Shown piece by piece: positions 7,789 through 15,500 of a stretch of DNA of 64,000 nt. Both the position numbers and the translations under genes were made by a program. Below the pieces are notes generated by a model. It saw only the letters and a list, made by a program, of their open reading frames with translations. It was not told the origin of the DNA and did not search any database. Positions within the stretch are counted from its first letter, which is position 1, and every line of letters starts with the position of its first letter. This DNA comes from Microbacterium sp. NC79 (GTDB lineage Bacteria > Actinomycetota > Actinomycetes > Actinomycetales > Microbacteriaceae), in the NCBI RefSeq assembly GCF_019061125.1, contig NZ_JAHQYI010000001.1, positions 1,054,001 through 1,118,000 of the forward strand, written 5' to 3'.

Positions 7789-9938
7789 GCCGCGGAACGC
7801 GCGAAATGTGTGAGATCGATGCGCCGCAGCAACTGAGCGTTCGCGGCGACCACGACGGTTGACAGCGACATGAGGATTGCGCCGAGCCACATCGGCATGT
7901 CAATGCCCCAGCCAGAGAGCACGCCAGCAGCGAGCGGGACCGCAATCAGGTTGTATCCGGCTGCCCACCACAGGTTCTGCTTCATCTTGCGATAGCTCGC
8001 GCTCGACAGCGCAATCACCGACAGCACAGCGCGCGGGTCATCGCTCGCGAGGATCACTCCGGCGGAACCAATAGCGACGTCGGTGCCAGTACCGACGGCG
8101 AGGCCGACGTCGGCTTGCGCGAGCGCGGGGGCATCGTTGACGCCGTCGCCGACCATCGCCACTCGGTGACCCTCGCTCTGGAGCTCCTGAACTTTCGCCG
8201 CCTTGTCTTCTGGGCGCACACCGGCAAATACGCGGTCGATGCCGAGATCCGCCGCAACCGACTCGGCGACGGCGTGCGCGTCTCCGGTGATCATGACGAC
8301 GGTGATGCCGCGGTCGTGCAATGCCCGCACGGCATCGTGTGACTCGGGGCGAATCTCGTCGGCCAAGCGGAGGGCACCTGCGACACCACCGTCGACGATG
8401 ACGTGCAAAACAATCGCGCCCTCTGTCACCCACGCGTCGGTGTCGCTGAGGGGGCGCAGGTGCTCTTGCTCGAGCAGGTAGGGGCCACCGACCTGAACGG
8501 TTTCGCCATCGACGTGCGCGCGCACGCCCACCGCAGGGGAAGAAGAGAAGTCAGCGGATGACGGAACCATCAGCTCGCGTTCGGCCGCGGCACGCACGAT
8601 CGCGCGAGCCAGGGGGTGCTCGGAGTCATTCTCAGCACCGGCGGCGAGAGCCAAGAGCCGGTCTTGTGTCATGGTTCCGGTCGTCAGAACAGCGGTCACC
8701 GCAGGCGTTCCCTTGGTGAGTGTGCCGGTCTTGTCGAAGATGACGGTGTCGATCGTGCGCATGCTTTCCAAGGCGAGGCGGTCTTTGACGAGAATGCCGC
8801 TGCGGGCAGCCTTTTCGGTCGCGATTGACACGACGAGCGGAATGGCGAGACCGAGAGCGTGCGGGCAAGCGATCACCAGGACGGTGACGGTGCGGATGAT
8901 GGCATCTTCTGGCGACCCAATGATGCTCCAGACGATTGCGGTGACGACGGCCGCGGCGAGAGCGAACCAAAACAGCCACCCGGCGGCACGGTCGGCGAGC
9001 CGCTGCGCCTTCGACGATGATGCCTGCGCGTCGGCGACGAGGCGACGGATGCCGGCGAGAGCCGTGTCGTCTCCAACAGCGGTGATCCTCACGCGCACAC
9101 CAGAATCGGTGGCGACGGTGCCTGCGACAACGCGATCGCCCACATCGCGGCGCACGGCCATCGATTCGCCGGTAATCATGGATTCATCCATCGACGCGGA
9201 GCCCTGCACGATGTCGCCGTCGGCGGGCACGCGTGCGCCGGGGCGCACCACGACAACATCGCCCGCGCTGAGTTCGCTGGGGGATACCGTCGTGATGTCG
9301 TCGCCATCGACACGCTCAGCCTCGTCGGGCAGGAGTGCCGCGAGTGAGTCCAGCGCTGACGTCGTTTGTGCGAGCGATCGCATTTCGATCCAGTGACCGA
9401 GAAGCATGATGACGATGAGGAGGGCCAGCTCCCACCAGAACTCAAGTTGGTGACTCAGGATGCCCAGAGTCGCACCCCACGACGCGACAAACGCGACCGT
9501 GATGGCGAGACCGATCAGCAGCATCATTCCGGGTTTGCGCGCCGTGATTTCATCGATGGCGCCGGTGAGGAACGGTGCACCACCCCACACATACATGACG
9601 GTGCCGAGGATCGCTGGAACCCAGGTGAGGGAGGCGGGTATGGAGTAGCCGATGATCATTGCGAACATGGGCGACAGCGCAATCGTCGGAATTGCGAACG
9701 CGAGCATAATGAAGAACAGGCGGCGGAATTTCTCGCTGTGCCCCGCATGGTCGCCATGGCCCGAGTGCCCGTCGTGACCCGCATGCCCGTCGTGACCCGC
9801 GTGCATGGTGTGAGCGTCATGGTTCGCGTGGTGCGCACCGTGCGTTTCGTGATCTGCCATCGCGCGGTGTGCGCTCACGTGGGGCTGCGCGCCCGCATGG
9901 TGGCTCATCGGCGTGCTGTGGTGATCGTGGCTACTCAT
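7785..9938 (-). CDS. copB: CopB-type heavy-metal (copper) translocating P-type ATPase
   Basis: 717-residue P1B ATPase that pumps metal across the membrane. The first ~67 residues are extremely His-rich (HDHH, HAGHDGHAGHDGHSGHGDHAGH), a metal-binding tail in place of the CxxC domains of CopA. The membrane metal site is CPH (358-360), typical of the CopB/P1B-3 branch. Also seen: TGES of the actuator domain, phosphorylation motif DKTGTLTKG (Asp 402), the HP pair of the nucleotide domain (SEHPLA, 441-442) and GDGVNDAPAL. Most likely cargo is copper, because a CsoR-like palindrome lies within its promoter. No chaperone or csoR gene is adjacent. A ribosome binding site (GGAGACGAG) precedes the ATG. 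Confidence 0.92.
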   Translation of the reverse strand: MSSHDHHSTPMSHHAGAQPHVSAHRAMADHETHGAHHANHDAHTMHAGHDGHAGHDGHSGHGDHAGHSEKFRRLFFIMLAFAIPTIALSPMFAMIIGYSIPASLTWVPAILGTVMYVWGGAPFLTGAIDEITARKPGMMLLIGLAITVAFVASWGATLGILSHQLEFWWELALLIVIMLLGHWIEMRSLAQTTSALDSLAALLPDEAERVDGDDITTVSPSELSAGDVVVVRPGARVPADGDIVQGSASMDESMITGESMAVRRDVGDRVVAGTVATDSGVRVRITAVGDDTALAGIRRLVADAQASSSKAQRLADRAAGWLFWFALAAAVVTAIVWSIIGSPEDAIIRTVTVLVIACPHALGLAIPLVVSIATEKAARSGILVKDRLALESMRTIDTVIFDKTGTLTKGTPAVTAVLTTGTMTQDRLLALAAGAENDSEHPLARAIVRAAAERELMVPSSADFSSSPAVGVRAHVDGETVQVGGPYLLEQEHLRPLSDTDAWVTEGAIVLHVIVDGGVAGALRLADEIRPESHDAVRALHDRGITVVMITGDAHAVAESVAADLGIDRVFAGVRPEDKAAKVQELQSEGHRVAMVGDGVNDAPALAQADVGLAVGTGTDVAIGSAGVILASDDPRAVLSVIALSSASYRKMKQNLWWAAGYNLIAVPLAAGVLSGWGIDMPMWLGAILMSLSTVVVAANAQLLRRIDLTHFARSAA

Positions 9939-9988
9939 GAGAGTTTCTCGTCTCCGGGGGTTCGTTCGACCGTGTCAGCTCATGCAAC

Positions 9989-10014
9989 ACCATACCCCCC
10001 GGGGGTATTCCGTA
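9989..10014 (-). promoter_or_regulatory. CsoR-like copper operator inside the copB promoter
   Basis: The 17-bp palindrome ATACCCCCCGGGGGTAT (9992-10008) has perfect 8-bp arms around a single centre base and matches the G-tract palindromes bound by CsoR repressors. On the minus strand it fills the spacer between TTGTAC (-35) and TATGGT (-10), which are 17 bp apart. Bound repressor would block RNA polymerase; copper release would induce copB. Confidence 0.8.
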
Positions 10015-10064
10015 CAAGACTGAAATCTCACCTTGATCAGCACGATTGGACGCATCAAGAGAAA

Positions 10065-10088
10065 GGCCGCCGACGTGAGTCGACGGCC
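10065..10088 (-). terminator. Probable terminator of the hisN-lipoprotein unit
   Basis: Stem GGCCGCCGAC / GTCGACGGCC with a 4-nt loop, one mismatch. On the minus strand it is followed by TTTCTCTT, just past the lipoprotein stop. Confidence 0.65.
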
Positions 10089-10109
10089 AAAAGGCAGGTG
10101 ATTACCGCG

Positions 10110-10679
10110 TCAGCGCGGCCACTGCAGGAGTACCAAGCCCTGCTTCGTGTCTGCGTAGCTCACCGAGCCCTCGACGAACTTGTAGGTCATGCCGTAGCCG
10201 TTTTCGTCGACGACAGCGGAACGGTCCCCGGCCGTGATGTAGACGACGTCATCCTTCACTTCGCGCGTCCAACCCTGAGCTACGAGCGCGTCCTGCATTG
10301 CCGTCGCCGTGGCGTCGTCGATGGGTGACCACGCGTAAATCTGGACAGACTCGCTCGAGTGTGATGCATAGTCGCCCCACGTGCACTGGATGCTGTCAGG
10401 CAGCGGAGCATCGACACCGAACAATTGCGACTGCTGGTAACTCCAGCCCATCTCCTCAAACTGTGTAACGAGCGTCGCGGGGAGAAGGTTCTCGCACGTC
10501 GCAGCCTCGGGGTCAGCCGTCGGCTCGGGGGGAGCGGTGTTGGAGCCGGTGCCTGGCTGTGCGGTTATGGTCGGTGCCGGAGCGCTTGTCGACGTCGCGG
10601 GCGCTGGCGCGGGGGACGAGCATGCCGCTAGTGCTCCGGCGAGGAGGAGAAGCGTGGCCGTGCCCGCGGTGCGCTTCAT
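10110..10679 (-). CDS. Secreted lipoprotein, function unknown
   Basis: 189 residues, beginning MKRTAGTATLLLLAG with lipobox LAAC (Cys 20), then a Pro/Ala/Thr linker to about residue 60. The globular part contains TCENLLPATLVTQFEEMG and IQCTWGDYAS, a Cys pair spaced like that in small actinobacterial substrate- or ligand-binding lipoproteins such as DUF3558; that similarity is by eye only. The ATG overlaps the hisN stop codon (ATGA), so translation is coupled to hisN. The longer open frame upstream is antisense-like and has no support. Confidence 0.8.
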   Translation of the reverse strand: MKRTAGTATLLLLAGALAACSSPAPAPATSTSAPAPTITAQPGTGSNTAPPEPTADPEAATCENLLPATLVTQFEEMGWSYQQSQLFGVDAPLPDSIQCTWGDYASHSSESVQIYAWSPIDDATATAMQDALVAQGWTREVKDDVVYITAGDRSAVVDENGYGMTYKFVEGSVSYADTKQGLVLLQWPR

Positions 10680-11497
10680 GACGCGATCGTGCTTCCGCCG
10701 TGCAGAAACGTGAGGTATGTGTCGTGCAGTACACCGTTCGTCGCCAGCGAGGACTGCTTCGTGATTGATTCTTCGCCGTCGAAGGCGGTCATGCGGCCGC
10801 CGGCTTCGGCGACGATCGGAACCACGGCTGCAATATCGTAGGGGGCAACGCCGAACTCTGCGACGAACTCGAGACGCCCCTCGGCCAGTTGCATATACGG
10901 CCAGACGTCGCCGTATCCGCGGTCGCGCCACACCGCGCGGGTGAGCCGGATCAGGTTATCCAGCTCGCCTGCTTCGTCCCACTGCTGGATGCTCTGAAAG
11001 CTGATGCTCGACTTTTCCAGCGCGGAGACGTCGGAGACGTGAATCTGTCGGGATTCTGCCCCCGGAGTGTTCGTCCACGCACCGGATCCCGTCGCAGCCC
11101 ACCAGCGTCGGCCAAGTGCGGGCTGGCTGACGACGCCCACCTGCGGCACGCCGTCGACAGCGAGGGCAATGAGAATGCCCCACATTGGCAAACCGCGCAT
11201 GAAATTGTGCGTGCCGTCGATGGGGTCGATGATCCACTGGCGGGAGCCGGTGCCTTCTGTGCCGAACTCCTCACCCAGAATGCCGTCGTTCGGGCGCTCG
11301 GCCGAAAGGATGTCGCGGATGGCGCGTTCGGTGGCGATATCTGCGTCCGTCACGAAGGTCGCGTCGGCCTTCTGATCGATGGCGAGGTCGGCAGAATTGA
11401 CTCGTGCCATGGCGACGACATCGGCGGCATCAGCAATACGAAGGGCGAGCGCGAGATCATCGGCGAACAGCGCGGAAGCGGCGGTGGGGGAGGTCAC
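10676..11497 (-). CDS. hisN: Inositol-monophosphatase-family phosphatase, probable histidinol-phosphatase
   Basis: 273 residues with the family's metal-binding motifs: GEEFG (near 85-89), WIIDPIDGTHNFMRGLP (near 98-114), and a C-terminal GVAPYDIAAVVPIVAEAGG. GYGDVWPYMQLAEGRLE is the pattern of actinobacterial HisN-type enzymes rather than of inositol or CysQ phosphatases. HisN hydrolyses L-histidinol phosphate in histidine synthesis. The start is a GTG with TACCCT at 11504-11509 exactly 6 nt upstream, so the transcript is probably leaderless. A lipoprotein gene overlaps its stop. Assignment as HisN rather than a general IMPase is likely but not certain. Confidence 0.85.
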   Translation of the reverse strand: MTSPTAASALFADDLALALRIADAADVVAMARVNSADLAIDQKADATFVTDADIATERAIRDILSAERPNDGILGEEFGTEGTGSRQWIIDPIDGTHNFMRGLPMWGILIALAVDGVPQVGVVSQPALGRRWWAATGSGAWTNTPGAESRQIHVSDVSALEKSSISFQSIQQWDEAGELDNLIRLTRAVWRDRGYGDVWPYMQLAEGRLEFVAEFGVAPYDIAAVVPIVAEAGGRMTAFDGEESITKQSSLATNGVLHDTYLTFLHGGSTIAS

Positions 11498-11589
11498 GAA
11501 TCAAGGGTATCCTGGCGCAACTGTCTCGATTCGCGCACACGCGTGAATCCTGGTAATGTCTTCTCTCGGCGCCGAAACGCGCATGCCAC

Positions 11590-11662
11590 GCACCTCTAGC
11601 TCAATCGGCAGAGCAACTGACTCTTAATCAGTGGGTTCCGGGTTCGAGTCCCGGGGGGTGCA
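11590..11662 (+). tRNA. tRNA-Lys (anticodon CTT), copy 1
   Basis: Acceptor stem GCACCTC pairs with GGGGTGC (with G-U pairs). The anticodon loop ACTCTTAAT gives CTT, and the T-arm is CCGGGTTCGAGTCCCGG. CCA is not encoded. Identical in all 73 bases to the second copy downstream. Confidence 0.95.
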
Positions 11663-11668
11663 CGGATT

Positions 11669-11704
11669 AGCTCTGAAGACTCTCGCCAGTATTCAGAGCT
11701 TTTT
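11669..11704 (+). terminator. Terminator after the first tRNA-Lys
   Basis: Stem AGCTCTGAA / TTCAGAGCT (11669-11677, 11692-11700) followed by TTTT. Confidence 0.75.
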
Positions 11705-11845
11705 CATTTGTGCCAGCGGGTTTGACCGCCGCACGCATCGGCGCGCGACACGCGCGAATTGTGCGAATGAAGTCTGGCTTTACCAGCGTTTTTTTCGCAC
11801 CACGTGTGCGCGCTGTTAGGCTCATCTGGTTGCAGAAATGCGCAT

Positions 11846-11921
11846 GCACCTCTAGCTCAATCGGCAGAGCAACTGACTCTTAATCAGTGGGTTCCGGGTT
11901 CGAGTCCCGGGGGGTGCACCA
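11846..11921 (+). tRNA. tRNA-Lys (anticodon CTT), copy 2
   Basis: Same 73-base sequence as the copy 256 bp upstream, but here CCA is encoded at 11919-11921. The tRNA body matches while the flanks differ, so this looks like an old duplication or conversion of the gene body. Confidence 0.95.
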
Positions 11922-11925
11922 TCGT

Positions 11926-11955
11926 AAGGCCCTCGCGAAAGTGAGGGCCTTTCTG
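11926..11955 (+). terminator. Terminator after the second tRNA-Lys
   Basis: Stem AAGGCCCTC / GAGGGCCTT (11926-11934, 11943-11951) followed by a modest T-rich tail. Confidence 0.8.
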
Positions 11956-12039
11956 CGTTTTGCTTGGCGATCCGGGTGACGTGTGAATCACCCGGGAACA
12001 GCCTGAGCGTCTCCGTTTCGTCGCTTCTGGCCGGGTCGG

Positions 12040-13467
12040 CTACGCGCGGTTTCGCCAACGGACCACCAGGAGCGCAAGCGCGATGAGGGGCGCCCACACG
12101 AAACGCAATAGATCGGCCCCGAGCGCCGCCGGCACCAGGGCAAGGCTGAGGGCAACGGCAAAACCTGCGCCCTGGAGAGCCCAGCCCAGACGAACGAGCG
12201 CGGCGAGATCACCCACCGGGGTGGGAACCGGCATGATCAGAGCAATCGGGGCTGGGGGAGTGAGAGCCGCGAAGATGCGGGCGAGCAGGCTCGCCACGCC
12301 GACCACGAGTGCCACTGACCACCCGATGCCACCGCCAACCAAGCCCGCGGTGCTTGCCACGACAACGACAATGGTCGGGAAGATCGCGTGAAGCGCCACC
12401 AGTGTGACGTCGGAGATGCCGTAAACGGCGGTCGTGCGCACCGCGAGTGCCGCCTGGCGCACGCCGGTCATGCACGCGCCGAGTCCGGCGTAAGCCAGCA
12501 CCGCGGCAGCGGTCACGCCCCACGCCGACGAGGCGACGCTTGCGAGCGCGAGTGCGGCGACGAGCAACGCGACACCACGAATGAGGCGCGCAGGTGTGCG
12601 CAGCGCGCCCACCATGGCCGCGACGGAATAGGTCATCCACGGTGCGATACGTGGCACCGCCACGAGCCGTCGTCCGCCCTGCGGGACTTCGTGCGCTGCA
12701 TCGGCGACGGTTCCGGAATCCATCAGGACCACGCCAACCGCCGTGGCGTCACGACGCACAGACGCCGCAACGATGGCCTGCGGGTGCAGCCCATCAAGAA
12801 GCCGCGGCATAAGGCTCACCGCGAGCACGGCGAGCACGACAAGCGGGAGCGCGCCAACCGGCTCCGCAAAGACGAAAACCGGAGGCGACATGACGATGAC
12901 GGCGACCGCCACCGCAACTAGCGCCCCGGACGACACGTTACTGACGAGTGCTGACCGTTGCGCCGCGACAGCGAGGGCAGTGGCGATCGTTGCGGTCGAT
13001 GCCGCAGAAGCCACTGTCCACGCGAACGTCGCTCCGCTACTGATCCCGACGTTCCACAGCACGCCCTGGCACAGCGCCGCGACCGCGACGGCGGCAAGAA
13101 CGGCGATGAGCCACCACCGCACGACCGGTCCGCGCAACGACACTGACAATGGTGCAACGCTTTCGCTCAAGACACGTGCGAGAAAAGCGGGTCGCACGGC
13201 GGGCGACGCCCACGGTGCGCAGGCCGCCGCCATCAGCGCGAGAGCGCCTGCCACGGACAACGGGCCAAAAGTGGGGGATGAGAGCGCGGCGATCATCGCG
13301 GGCTCGGAAAGGAGAAGCCACGCTGCGCGCATAATCGGAACCAACACGATGACGCTGACAAGCACGCTGGCGTACACGAGATAGGCGATGTCGCCCGTCG
13401 TGCGGCGAGCGCGGACACGCCACTGACGAAGTGTCGCACGTACCGCTAATCGGTCTGATCGAGCCAT
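12040..13467 (-). CDS. Polytopic membrane protein, probable ABC-transporter permease
   Basis: 475 residues with roughly ten to twelve hydrophobic segments rich in Ala and Val and a short basic N-terminus (MARSDRLAVRATLRQWRVRAR). I recognise no family motif. Its start overlaps the 3' end of an ABC ATPase gene by 22 nt, which makes it the obvious membrane partner. No substrate-binding protein is encoded nearby, so export or an unassigned role is more likely than classic import. Cargo unknown. Confidence 0.75.
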   Translation of the reverse strand: MARSDRLAVRATLRQWRVRARRTTGDIAYLVYASVLVSVIVLVPIMRAAWLLLSEPAMIAALSSPTFGPLSVAGALALMAAACAPWASPAVRPAFLARVLSESVAPLSVSLRGPVVRWWLIAVLAAVAVAALCQGVLWNVGISSGATFAWTVASAASTATIATALAVAAQRSALVSNVSSGALVAVAVAVIVMSPPVFVFAEPVGALPLVVLAVLAVSLMPRLLDGLHPQAIVAASVRRDATAVGVVLMDSGTVADAAHEVPQGGRRLVAVPRIAPWMTYSVAAMVGALRTPARLIRGVALLVAALALASVASSAWGVTAAAVLAYAGLGACMTGVRQAALAVRTTAVYGISDVTLVALHAIFPTIVVVVASTAGLVGGGIGWSVALVVGVASLLARIFAALTPPAPIALIMPVPTPVGDLAALVRLGWALQGAGFAVALSLALVPAALGADLLRFVWAPLIALALLVVRWRNRA

Positions 13468-14066
13468 GTCACCATGTTCGCCGCGGCCGCGACATCGTCA
13501 GCATGCGTCGCCATCACAATCGTGGTTCCGAGCGCCTGGCGATCCCGCAACGCAGCCACCAGAAGCGCCCGCCGTGAGGCATCAAGACGCTGCTCCGGTT
13601 CATCGAGTAAGAGAATCGTGCTCGGCCGCACGAATCCGGTCGCCAGCGCAAACAGTTGCCGCTGGCCGCTCGAAAGTTCGTGCGGGAACCGCCGCGCGAG
13701 GCCGTCGATGCCCCACCGGTCAAGCTCGACGAGAGCGCGCTCATGTGGGGCAGGATCTCGCCATGAGGTCGCAATCAGTGTGAGGTGTTCGTGCAGCGTG
13801 AGATCGGGAGCGACAATCGGCGGGGCAAGAAGCGCGGCAACCTGTTGGCGGAACCATGATTGACGGCCGTCAGGTTGGCGGCCGTCGACCGTGACGGTTC
13901 CGCTTGTCGGGCGCTGAATGTCGGCGAGCAGGCTTAACAGGGTGCTCTTGCCCGCGCCATTCGCGCCGCGAATCGCGTGCCACGATCCGGCCTCGATCAC
14001 CAGCGTCGTTGGCGGAAGTAGCGTCACCTCATCGAGTACCACGCTGGCTTGCTCAATGAGGATCAC
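13446..14066 (-). CDS. ABC transporter ATP-binding protein
   Basis: 206 residues, short but complete: Walker A GANGAGKSTLL (near 34-44), signature ELSSGQRQLFALA, Walker B ILLLDEPEQ with the catalytic Glu, and switch His in MATHADDVAAA. Starts at a GTG with CAGGGT 6 nt upstream, a weaker version of the leaderless signature found elsewhere here. It overlaps the membrane gene downstream, forming a two-gene ABC system. Confidence 0.9.
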   Translation of the reverse strand: MILIEQASVVLDEVTLLPPTTLVIEAGSWHAIRGANGAGKSTLLSLLADIQRPTSGTVTVDGRQPDGRQSWFRQQVAALLAPPIVAPDLTLHEHLTLIATSWRDPAPHERALVELDRWGIDGLARRFPHELSSGQRQLFALATGFVRPSTILLLDEPEQRLDASRRALLVAALRDRQALGTTIVMATHADDVAAAANMVTWLDQTD

Positions 14067-14225
14067 ACGGTCACCCTGTCATGTGACGACATGAATTGCC
14101 AATGAGGGGCAAAAACCTGTGGCCAGTGTTCAGCGTGGGTGTGGCGCTCGGCTAGGGTAAAACGCGTGTGGATTCAACATTTCGTTGCTGTGCGCCAGTA
14201 GGCGTGCCCGAAAGGACCACCACCC

Positions 14226-15500
14226 ATGACCGTTGCTGAACGTTCTGCAGCGCTTGTTCTTACGGCCGAAACCAAGGGCGTTCCTGTTCGCGCCCACGGA
14301 CTCACGGTTGGCGATTTCTTGGCCACCGGGCCGCGTCTCAGCGAGTTTTGGACGCCGATTGTCGCGATCGACGGCGAGGCGCTCGCACACAACGCGACGA
14401 CAATCTCGACGTGGTGCCGCCAGCAGGGGATCGCTCTCATGCCGCACGGCAAGACCACGATGGCACCACAGCTGTGGCAGCGGCAACTCGATGAGGGAGC
14501 GCTCGGCATCACGCTCGCCACGATGGGGCACGTGCGTACGGCACGCAATTGGGGTGTTGCGAACATCCTGCTGGCAAACTCGGCGATCGACGCTCGGTCG
14601 CTCGCATGGCTTGCCGGTGAACTTGCCGACCCAGACTTTCGCTTCACGTGCTGGGCAGATTCGCTCGCAACGATTGACGCAATGGAACGTGCGCTGCACG
14701 GCGTGACGCTTCCGCGTACCATCGATGTGTGTGTTGAACTCGGCGGCGCGCATGGTCGTACAGGGGCCCGCTCGTTTGACGATGCCGTTGCGATCGCGCA
14801 GCGCGTTGCCGAATCGTCTGTGCTGCGTCTGGCAGGCGTCGCGGGATACGAGGGTGCGCTTGGTCATGACCGCGCCGATGCCACGATTGCCACAATCTCG
14901 AGCTGGCTTGAGCAGCTGCTCGCGCTACACGATGCGTTGCGCGAGCTTTACACGCCGGGCCCCGTCATGGTCAGTGCCGGCGGCAGTGCCTATCCCGACC
15001 TTGTCGCCGACGTCTTCGCGCCCCGTACGGCCGCCGAGCCCGACGTGGACTGGGTCATTCGTTCTGGCGCGTCGCTCACCCACGATGACGGTTTCTACCG
15101 CGGAATTTCGCCGTTCGACGAGTCCGCCAGTGCCGGTGCACCACGCCTACGATCAGCATTGCTGGGCTTCGCACGCGTCGTTTCACACCCAGAACCCGAA
15201 CTCGCCCTGCTCGATGGCGGCAAGCGGGACTTCCCCTTCGATGAGGGGCTCCCGATTCCGCGCGGGGTACGGAGTGATCTCAGTTCGCCTGAGCGGGCAT
15301 CGGGCGATCTGGCGATTACCGCGCTCAACGACCAGCACGCGTTTGCGCGGGGCGCAGGCGCGACCGCGCTCGCGATCGGAGACGTTGTGCGGCTGGGCCT
15401 TTCGCACCCGTGCACGGCGTTCGACAAGTGGCGGTTCATTCCAGTTGTGGAATCCGCTGAGTCCGATCTCGTTGTCGACCTGATCGCGACGCTGTTCTGA
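14226..15500 (+). CDS. D-serine-deaminase-like PLP enzyme (alanine racemase fold, DSD1/D-threonine aldolase family)
   Basis: 424 residues. The N-terminal alanine-racemase-type barrel carries the PLP lysine in MPHGKTTMAPQ (Lys about residue 77), with PIVAID upstream and VCVELGGAHGRTGAR on the barrel. The C-terminal domain holds GLSHPCTAFDKW, the His-x-Cys pair that binds zinc in eukaryotic-type D-serine dehydratases. Expected reaction is deamination of a D-hydroxyamino acid (D-serine or D-threonine) to the 2-oxo acid through an enamine/imine. The next gene overlaps its stop by one base and is an N-acyl-D-amino-acid deacylase, which supports a D-amino-acid role. Ribosome binding site AAAGGA; a -10 candidate TAGGGT lies about 70 nt upstream. 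Confidence 0.85.
   Translation: MTVAERSAALVLTAETKGVPVRAHGLTVGDFLATGPRLSEFWTPIVAIDGEALAHNATTISTWCRQQGIALMPHGKTTMAPQLWQRQLDEGALGITLATMGHVRTARNWGVANILLANSAIDARSLAWLAGELADPDFRFTCWADSLATIDAMERALHGVTLPRTIDVCVELGGAHGRTGARSFDDAVAIAQRVAESSVLRLAGVAGYEGALGHDRADATIATISSWLEQLLALHDALRELYTPGPVMVSAGGSAYPDLVADVFAPRTAAEPDVDWVIRSGASLTHDDGFYRGISPFDESASAGAPRLRSALLGFARVVSHPEPELALLDGGKRDFPFDEGLPIPRGVRSDLSSPERASGDLAITALNDQHAFARGAGATALAIGDVVRLGLSHPCTAFDKWRFIPVVESAESDLVVDLIATLF

Noticed and set aside
11590..11921. tRNA-Lys genes as prophage or island attachment sites
   Set aside because: No integrase, no partial tRNA repeat elsewhere in the window and ordinary genes on both sides.
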